From CADEED01 sp035761265 (GTDB lineage: Bacteria > Pseudomonadota > Gammaproteobacteria > Steroidobacterales > Steroidobacteraceae): DNA of 11,864 nucleotides. Numbering within the stretch: position 1 is the stretch's first letter; each line of letters opens with the position of its first letter. Shown here piece by piece: positions 7,530 to 11,864 of this stretch. The translations under genes were made by a program, and so were the position numbers. Below the pieces are notes generated by a model. That model saw only the letters and a program-made list of their open reading frames with translations. It searched no databases and had not been told where the DNA came from. The DNA is taken from NCBI GenBank assembly GCA_035761265.1, contig DASTRL010000218.1:1-11864 (forward strand). The letters are read 5' to 3'.

Positions 7530-8507
7530 GTGAAGCAGCGAATCCGGCAGATCCTGATCCTGGGGGTGGCACTCGGATGCAGTGCACTCGCTTCATCACA
7601 GCAGGCCGGCCCTCAGCAAACGACGCCGCGACCGGCGCTGCCGCCCCCGGCACCCACACCGCCTTATACCCGGATCGAATCCGTCAACGTGGCGCCGGGC
7701 GTCTACGTGCTGATCGGACGCGGCGGCAACATCGGGCTGTCCGTCGGCAGGGATGGCGCCGCGATCATCGATGACCAGTTCGCCGACATGGTGCCGAAAA
7801 TCCGCGCCGCCGTGGCGCTGCTCGCGGACAAGCCGGTGCAGTTCGTGATCAATACGCACCTGCATGGCGATCACACCGGTGGCAACGACGCGTTCGGCGC
7901 GGCCGGCGCCGTGATCATCGCCCACGACAACGTGCGCAAATTCCTGGGTTCCGACCAGGTGAACCCGTCGACGAACCAGCCGATCCCGGCGCGCGCCCGG
8001 GCGGCACTGCCGGTCATCACGTTCGCCGATTCGGCGACGCTGCACTTCAACGACGACGACCTGGAATTCACGCACCTGCCGAACGCGCACACCGCGACGG
8101 ACATCGTGGTCCGCTTCCGCAAGGCGAATGTGCTGCACATGGGCGACTGCTTCGTCGCCGGCTTCCCGTTCATCGATCGCAACACCGGCGGCACGCTCGA
8201 CGGGTACATCCGCGCGCACGAGACTGTGCTCGCCGGCATCGACGACGACACGAAGATCATTCGCGGCCACGGCCCACTGGGCAACAAGGCGGAACTGCAG
8301 GCCTATCACGACATGCTGGTGGTGGTGCGCGACCGCATCGCCAGGCTGGTGAGGGCGGGCAAGACACAGGAGCAGGTGGTCGACGCGCGTCCGACGAAGG
8401 AGTTCGAGGAAAAGTACGGCGGGTCGGACTTCAATGCGTCGGAGTGGATAGGCCGGGCCTACGTCGATCAGAAGACGGCGCTCGAAATGCGTCGCAAGAA
8501 GTCCTGA
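7530..8507 (+). CDS. Secreted metallo-beta-lactamase-fold hydrolase
   Basis: The 325-residue product from GTG has a signal peptide (KQRIRQ, then a hydrophobic core to about residue 21, likely cleaved after ALA) and a proline-rich linker. LGC within the core is a poor lipobox, so lipidation is possible but unlikely. The two-metal site of the fold is complete: THLHGDH gives H110, H112, D114 and H115; NAHTATD gives H187; HMGDCF gives the bridging D206; RGHGPLG gives H247. The pattern is that of general MBL hydrolases (glyoxalase II/lactonase/esterase-like), with GD at the bridging position rather than the B1 cysteine ligand arrangement. I would not call it an antibiotic resistance enzyme. It lies 52 bases after the exporter with no promoter visible between, so it may be the last gene of the operon, acting in the periplasm on the transported compound or its precursor. 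Confidence 0.88.
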   Translation: MKQRIRQILILGVALGCSALASSQQAGPQQTTPRPALPPPAPTPPYTRIESVNVAPGVYVLIGRGGNIGLSVGRDGAAIIDDQFADMVPKIRAAVALLADKPVQFVINTHLHGDHTGGNDAFGAAGAVIIAHDNVRKFLGSDQVNPSTNQPIPARARAALPVITFADSATLHFNDDDLEFTHLPNAHTATDIVVRFRKANVLHMGDCFVAGFPFIDRNTGGTLDGYIRAHETVLAGIDDDTKIIRGHGPLGNKAELQAYHDMLVVVRDRIARLVRAGKTQEQVVDARPTKEFEEKYGGSDFNASEWIGRAYVDQKTALEMRRKKS

Positions 8508-8616
8508 GCGCGCCGGCCCCCTTCCTCCAAACCCTGCCTGCCCGCGGGTCACCGGTTCCTGCGACTAGTTTGGGTGGGCGGCGCGACATAACGCGCCATC
8601 GCGTGGACTTTTCGCA

Positions 8617-8650
8617 CAACCGGTTGCAGGTCGGGGCGACCGACTATAGA
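8617..8650 (+). promoter_or_regulatory. Palindromic promoter/operator candidate in the 8508-8711 gap
   Basis: A perfect 10-bp palindrome CAACCGGTTG (8617-8626) overlaps a possible -35 TTGCAG (8624-8629). A 5-bp inverted repeat GGTCG/CGACC (8629-8641) sits in the spacer, and TATAGA (8645-8650) is a possible -10. The spacer is only 15 bases and both hexamers are weak, so this is tentative. I see no clear terminator for the hydrolase gene in this gap. Confidence 0.28.
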
Positions 8651-8711
8651 CAGCGGCGCAGCTCGTGGTGAAAGTGACCGGGCGTTTTCCAGTGACGCAA
8701 GGCACACACAA

Positions 8712-9155
8712 ATGAAGAACCCGGGGAATGGCGCGAAGTCGTTGGATCTGGCATTTGCGCCGGAGGCCGAAGCCATGCTCGATGAGCTCGAGCGCAGCGG
8801 CCAGTTCCGCATCGGCCTGGAGGCCGAGATGGAGGACGACGGCGCAGAGATGCCCGCCAGCAACGAGTATTCCTGGGGACGAGGCTCCGGCAGCGTGGCC
8901 ATCCAGGACTGGTGGACTTCGACCGGCGTGGTGCTGCGGGTCGGGCCCGGCATCGGCCACGGCGACCTCGTGATGGCGCGGGTCGACGACTCGTTGCTGG
9001 TGCGCACGCAGGATGGCCTGGACCGCGCGCTGCTCGAGGGCTATCTCGGGCTCATCCCCGACGCATCGACCCTGCGCATCGTCTTCAACGATGGCAGCGA
9101 ATGGGCCGGCGCCGCCCTGGTCGCCCGCATCGCCCAGGACCTGCGTCCGACCTAA
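8712..9155 (+). CDS. Hypothetical small acidic cytoplasmic protein
   Basis: I do not recognise this 147-residue protein. It has no signal peptide, membrane helix, cysteine or metal-binding motif. It is acidic in its first half (EAEMEDDGAEM), has a central SGSVAIQDWWTSTGVVLRVG segment, and ends with a predicted beta/helix region (LRIVFNDGSEWAGAALVARI). The ATG follows a weak AAGG at 8699-8702. It is preferred over the overlapping opposite-strand frames because it is the only one bounded by a plausible intergenic gap and a neat end: its TAA overlaps the stop of the converging gene by four bases. Composition is balanced, as for a real protein, rather than arginine- or proline-heavy like the shadow frames here. 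It may be a lineage-specific protein. Confidence 0.68.
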   Translation: MKNPGNGAKSLDLAFAPEAEAMLDELERSGQFRIGLEAEMEDDGAEMPASNEYSWGRGSGSVAIQDWWTSTGVVLRVGPGIGHGDLVMARVDDSLLVRTQDGLDRALLEGYLGLIPDASTLRIVFNDGSEWAGAALVARIAQDLRPT

Positions 9156-9910
9156 CTACCGTAGGGATCGAAGTCGAAGTACGCGAGCGGCCTGGCCGTC
9201 GCGGAGTCGACGAGCACCGTCCAGAACTCGAAACCGTAGTGGACCGGCAGCCAGCGCAGCCGGTCCCGCGGGACCCGCGCGTCCGCAACCGCCGCGTCGA
9301 GCAACGGCTTCGACTCCGGGAACTTCGTGGCGAGCGAGTCCAGCGGTTGCGCCTTGACCAGGACGCTTTTGACTTCATCCTCGAACGGCACGTAGAAGCG
9401 CGGCCGGAAGTGCGTGTCATTGCCGTTCAGCGCCTCGAACAGCGCGTCGTTGCGATCGGCCGGTGGCACACGCACGGCGACCAGCCGGGGACCGTCGAAC
9501 GGCAGGTTGCCGTATCCCGGGGCAGCGGCCGCGAGCTCGGCGTCGCTGATGTCGTGCGCCGAAACCACCTCGAACCGGTCCGCGTTGAATGCCACGTACA
9601 CCGGCCGGGTCCCCGCCACGATGTATACGCCGTAGGCCAGAGCCGCGAGCTGCACGATGCCGATGACGCAGTAGTCGAAGATCAGCTTGCCGCGCGACTT
9701 GCGCGAGTTGTACACCACCAGCGACAGCAGCGGACCCAGGGCCAGGTCGCATCCGACCACGAGCTCGAACAGCCCCGTACCACCGACCAAGGTCTGGAAA
9801 GGATCCGGGAACCACACCAGGAAGATCAGCGCTGCCGCGATGGCGGCCAGCGCCAGGGTCGTCACGAAATGAATGGCGAAAGCGACGAATTTCTCGCGCC
9901 AGTTGATCAC
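9152..9910 (-). CDS. TfpX/TfpZ family type IV pilin accessory protein
   Basis: Read from GTG at 9910 (252 residues), with GAGGG at 9918-9922 seven bases upstream; the longer frame upstream is basic junk overlapping arfB. The N-terminus INWREKFVAFAIHF, TM1 (about 8-33), a short FPDPF loop, TM2 with the signature LVVGCDLALGPLLSLVVYN (50-68) and TM3 (about 77-99, ending in AYGVYIV) match TfpX/TfpZ proteins. The remaining ~150 residues form a soluble domain, probably outside the inner membrane. Family members are usually coded beside pilA and help particular pilin types to assemble. Here no pilin gene is visible, so the family name may not describe the job. The gene is last in a four-gene minus-strand run, ten bases after arfB, and its ribosome binding site overlaps the arfB stop. 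Its stop overlaps that of the convergent small gene by four bases. Confidence 0.82.
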   Translation of the reverse strand: MINWREKFVAFAIHFVTTLALAAIAAALIFLVWFPDPFQTLVGGTGLFELVVGCDLALGPLLSLVVYNSRKSRGKLIFDYCVIGIVQLAALAYGVYIVAGTRPVYVAFNADRFEVVSAHDISDAELAAAAPGYGNLPFDGPRLVAVRVPPADRNDALFEALNGNDTHFRPRFYVPFEDEVKSVLVKAQPLDSLATKFPESKPLLDAAVADARVPRDRLRWLPVHYGFEFWTVLVDSATARPLAYFDFDPYGS

Positions 9911-9920
9911 GTCGATACCC

Positions 9921-10346
9921 TCAGTCGTTGAAGCGAACCCGGCCCCGCAGCCGCTTGGTCTTCTGCGCGCGCGCCTTGGTCTCAAGGCGCCGCTCGCGCG
10001 ATGCGCGCGTGGGTTTGGTGGCGTGACGCTTGCGAGGCGCGATGAGCGCACGCCGCACGAGGTCCACGAGACGCTGCTCCGCGTGGCGGCGATTCTGTTC
10101 CTGGCTGCGCGACTCGCGCGCCACGATCAGCAACTCGTCGGCGTCCGTCATGCGCTGCCCCGCCAGCGCGCGCAGCCGCGCCTTGACGTCGTCGCGCAGC
10201 GTCGTGTTCTTCCCGAGCGCAAAACGCAATTGCACCGCCGAGGCCACCTTGTTGACGTTCTGGCCGCCGGGTCCCGAGGAACGCACGAAAGCCACCTCGA
10301 GGTCGCTGTCGGGGATTTCGAGTCCTGGCCTGATCGAAAGACCCAT
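9921..10346 (-). CDS. arfB: Alternative ribosome-rescue factor ArfB (peptidyl-tRNA hydrolase)
   Basis: This product of 141 residues matches the ~140-residue length of E. coli ArfB (YaeJ). It has the release-factor catalytic motif SSGPGGQNVNK with GGQ at 27-29. A helical stretch follows, with the family pattern ESRSQEQNRRHAEQRL. The lysine/arginine-rich tail (from RKRHATKPTRASRERRL to the end) is the part that enters the empty mRNA channel of a stalled ribosome. It hydrolyses peptidyl-tRNA on ribosomes lacking a stop codon in the A site. The start at 10346 is chosen because AGGTG lies nine bases upstream and the length fits the family. An ATG three codons earlier (10355) overlaps the channel gene stop as TGATG and is a real alternative. 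The gene is the third of a likely operon. Confidence 0.92.
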   Translation of the reverse strand: MGLSIRPGLEIPDSDLEVAFVRSSGPGGQNVNKVASAVQLRFALGKNTTLRDDVKARLRALAGQRMTDADELLIVARESRSQEQNRRHAEQRLVDLVRRALIAPRKRHATKPTRASRERRLETKARAQKTKRLRGRVRFND

Positions 10347-10354
10347 GTCTGCCA

Positions 10355-11659
10355 TCACCTGCGATCTGGCGGCAGGTCGCTTTCGGGCTGCACCAGGCGC
10401 ACCTCGTGCTGCTGCACCGGAATCGTGATGCCGTGCTTCTTGAACAGCCGCCAGATCTCCCGATTCACGTCCGAGCGCACGTTGTTCACGCCGTTCATCG
10501 GGTCGCGGATCCAGAAGCGCACCTCGACCCGCATGCCGTAGTTCTCGAAGCTCATGAGGCGCGAGACGGGACCGGGATCCTTGAGGATGCGCGGATGGTT
10601 GGCGGCTGCATCGATCAGTACCTGCAGCGCCAGCTCCGGGTCGTCCTGGAAGCTGATCATCACCGGCAGGCGGATGCGCACGCGCTGGTCCGAGTAGCTC
10701 CAGTTCACGACCTGGTTGTTGATGAACTGCTGGTTCGGCACCAGCGTCTCCACGCCGTCGCGATCGCGGATCACGATGTAGCGGCCGCGCAGTTCCTGCA
10801 CCCAGCCGAAGTTCTCGCTGCTGGTGCCCGTGGTGCCGGTGAAGCTGATGACGTCGCCGGGCTTGATGGACTTGTCCATCAGCAGCACGAAGCCCGAGAC
10901 GAAGTTGCTGGCGATGGTCTGCAGGCCGAATCCGAGACCGATACCAATCGCGCCGGTGAGCACCGTGAGCGCGGTGAGGTCCACGCCGGATGCGTTGATG
11001 CCGAGCAGCACGCCGAGCGCCAGCAGCGCGAACGTCGAGAACTTGGAAATGCCGATGCGCGTCGAGATGGCGATGCCTTCCAGCTTCATCACGCGCCGCT
11101 CGATGGTGCGCGCGACCAGGCTGGTGACCACCAGGAACCCGGCGATCACGACGAAGCCCTTGAGCAGGGCCCACAGGCTGAACTGCGACTTGCCCGGGAT
11201 CAGGTCGACACTGTCGAGCGTGCGTTCGATCGCCAGGAACCAGCCCAGCACCTGGAAGGAAATCGCGATCCACAGGAGCAAGGTGAGCCGCAGCTCCCAG
11301 GAGCGCACCCAGCTGTTCGGGCCCAGCGACACGGAGAACGCGTGCACGCCGAAGCGCACCAGCACCAGCACCGTGGCCAGGTCCATGGCGATGTCGATGA
11401 GCTCGACGCGCAGTCCGACGCTGGCGAACAGCGCCCGCAGCCCGAGGATCAGCACCAGCGCCATGAACGAGGGCGCGATGACCATGCCGGCGATCACCGC
11501 GCGGCGCGTCCAGCGACCGGCATCGGAGCGCTCGGCCAGTGGGCGCAGCCAGCGCTTGATGTAGTGCGCGAGCGCCGTGGCGAGCAGCCCCGCCATGATC
11601 AGGGCGATCACCTCGGCCATGACTTCAGGTGTGGTGAGCTGCTCGAAGATCTGCTTCAC
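10355..11659 (-). CDS. MscS-family mechanosensitive ion channel
   Basis: A 434-residue membrane protein from a GTG start, longer than E. coli MscS (286). About five or six helices between residues 14 and 225 precede the pore helix. The MscS signature is clear: LTALTVLTGAIGIGLGFGLQ (about 228-247) followed by TIASNFVSGFVLLMDKSIKPGD, then the beta domain with GTTGTSSENFGWVQELRGRYI and LVPNQQFINNQVVNWS. The soluble domain ends with IWRLFKKHGITIPVQQHEVRL. Such channels open under membrane tension and release solutes after hypo-osmotic shock. The extra N-terminal helices put it with the larger YnaI/YbdG-like forms, whose gating differs. The GTG has only a weak upstream CAGG. It lies 30 bases after ydcH, and its stop is 8 bases before the chosen arfB start, so cotranscription is likely. 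Confidence 0.92.
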   Translation of the reverse strand: MKQIFEQLTTPEVMAEVIALIMAGLLATALAHYIKRWLRPLAERSDAGRWTRRAVIAGMVIAPSFMALVLILGLRALFASVGLRVELIDIAMDLATVLVLVRFGVHAFSVSLGPNSWVRSWELRLTLLLWIAISFQVLGWFLAIERTLDSVDLIPGKSQFSLWALLKGFVVIAGFLVVTSLVARTIERRVMKLEGIAISTRIGISKFSTFALLALGVLLGINASGVDLTALTVLTGAIGIGLGFGLQTIASNFVSGFVLLMDKSIKPGDVISFTGTTGTSSENFGWVQELRGRYIVIRDRDGVETLVPNQQFINNQVVNWSYSDQRVRIRLPVMISFQDDPELALQVLIDAAANHPRILKDPGPVSRLMSFENYGMRVEVRFWIRDPMNGVNNVRSDVNREIWRLFKKHGITIPVQQHEVRLVQPESDLPPDRR

Positions 11660-11673
11660 GAGGCCTGCTTCAC
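11651..11673 (-). repeat. Direct repeat across the channel-gene start, with a micro-ORF
   Basis: On the minus strand GTGAAGCAG occurs at 11673-11665 and again at 11659-11651, separated by GCCTC. The second copy is the start of the MscS gene. The first is a GTG with GAGG eight bases upstream that reads only five codons before a TGA, which overlaps the true GTG as GTGA. This could be a tiny coupling ORF or simply a small duplication. Confidence 0.45.
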
Positions 11674-11689
11674 GGGAGGAACCTCGCCC

Positions 11690-11864
11690 TCAGGCGTTGA
11701 GGTCCGGGATCAGTTCACTCTCGAGGCGCGTGATCTGATCCTTGAGAATGAGCTTGCGCTTCTTGAGCCGCTTGAGCTGCAGCTGGTCGGTCTGGAAATC
11801 GAGCGACAGCCGCGCAATGACCTCGTCCAGGTCCCGATGCGCTATGCGCAGCTCCCGCAGCTTT
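11690..11864 (-). CDS. YdcH/DUF465 family small protein (partial, N-terminus beyond window)
   Basis: The frame enters from the right edge and ends at TGA (11692-11690), leaving 57 visible residues. The pattern LRELRIAHRDLDEVIARL, then DQLQLKRLKKRKLILKDQI and the ending LESELIPDLNA is characteristic of YdcH/DUF465 proteins of about 70-80 residues. These are short, highly charged alpha-helical hairpins; their cellular role is not settled. Only the first 10-20 residues should be missing. It has no start codon within the window, so a start-based search would miss it. It is the first visible gene of the minus-strand cluster, 30 bases upstream of the MscS-type channel, and the promoter of the group is likely beyond the edge. 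Confidence 0.85.
   Translation of the reverse strand, partial: KLRELRIAHRDLDEVIARLSLDFQTDQLQLKRLKKRKLILKDQITRLESELIPDLNA

Noticed and set aside
7530..8507. Beta-lactam resistance gene
   Set aside because: The fold is shared, but the bridging-position GD and overall layout fit general MBL hydrolases; nothing points to beta-lactams.
8541..8548. CCCGCGGG palindrome as a terminator for the hydrolase gene
   Set aside because: It has no loop and no T-run; such GC palindromes are expected by chance in this composition.
9921..11273. 450-residue minus-strand frame ending in ArfB
   Set aside because: Only the C-terminal part is ArfB. The upstream portion is an off-frame reading of the channel gene, so this is not a fusion protein.

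Overview
The window is GC-rich, densely coded DNA from a chromosome. It is most likely from a high-GC gammaproteobacterium of the Steroidobacter/Nevskia/Xanthomonas side. This rests on the PlsB-type C-terminus at the left edge (a gammaproteobacterial acyltransferase), the DUF1302/DUF1329 envelope pair, the ArfB and YdcH homologues, and a TfpZ-type protein. The taxonomic placement is inference. I see no tRNA, rRNA, CRISPR array, insertion sequence or phage gene.

Left part, plus strand (1-8507). The end of plsB is followed by a 179-base gap carrying an extended -10 promoter. A tightly packed run then follows: a DUF1302 outer-membrane protein (395-2512), a DUF1329 periplasmic protein (2532-3911), a secreted YCF48/Asp-box beta-propeller (4008-5051) and a 12-helix RND/MMPL exporter (5051-7477). 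The last two overlap by one base. Between DUF1329 and the propeller lies a strong 13-bp hairpin. The 3' end of the exporter gene carries a palindromic GGGGACA element that encodes part of its C-terminal tail. A secreted metallo-beta-lactamase-fold hydrolase (7530-8507) follows 52 bases later. Together these five proteins could span the envelope: inner-membrane pump, periplasmic LolA-like and propeller factors, outer-membrane barrel, and a periplasmic hydrolase. This fits movement and processing of a lipidic or hydrophobic compound, but the substrate cannot be read from the sequence.

Middle (8508-9155). A 204-base gap with palindromes and a weak promoter candidate precedes a small acidic cytoplasmic protein of unknown function. 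Its stop codon overlaps the stop codon of the convergent gene by four bases.

Right part, minus strand (11864 down to 9152). A compact cluster reads ydcH (DUF465, cut by the window edge), an MscS-family mechanosensitive channel with a GTG start, the ribosome-rescue factor arfB, and a TfpX/TfpZ-type pilin accessory protein with a GTG start. Gaps are 30, 8 and 10 bases, so one transcript is likely. Its promoter lies beyond the right edge. The TfpZ homologue sits away from any visible pilin gene, which is unusual for that family.
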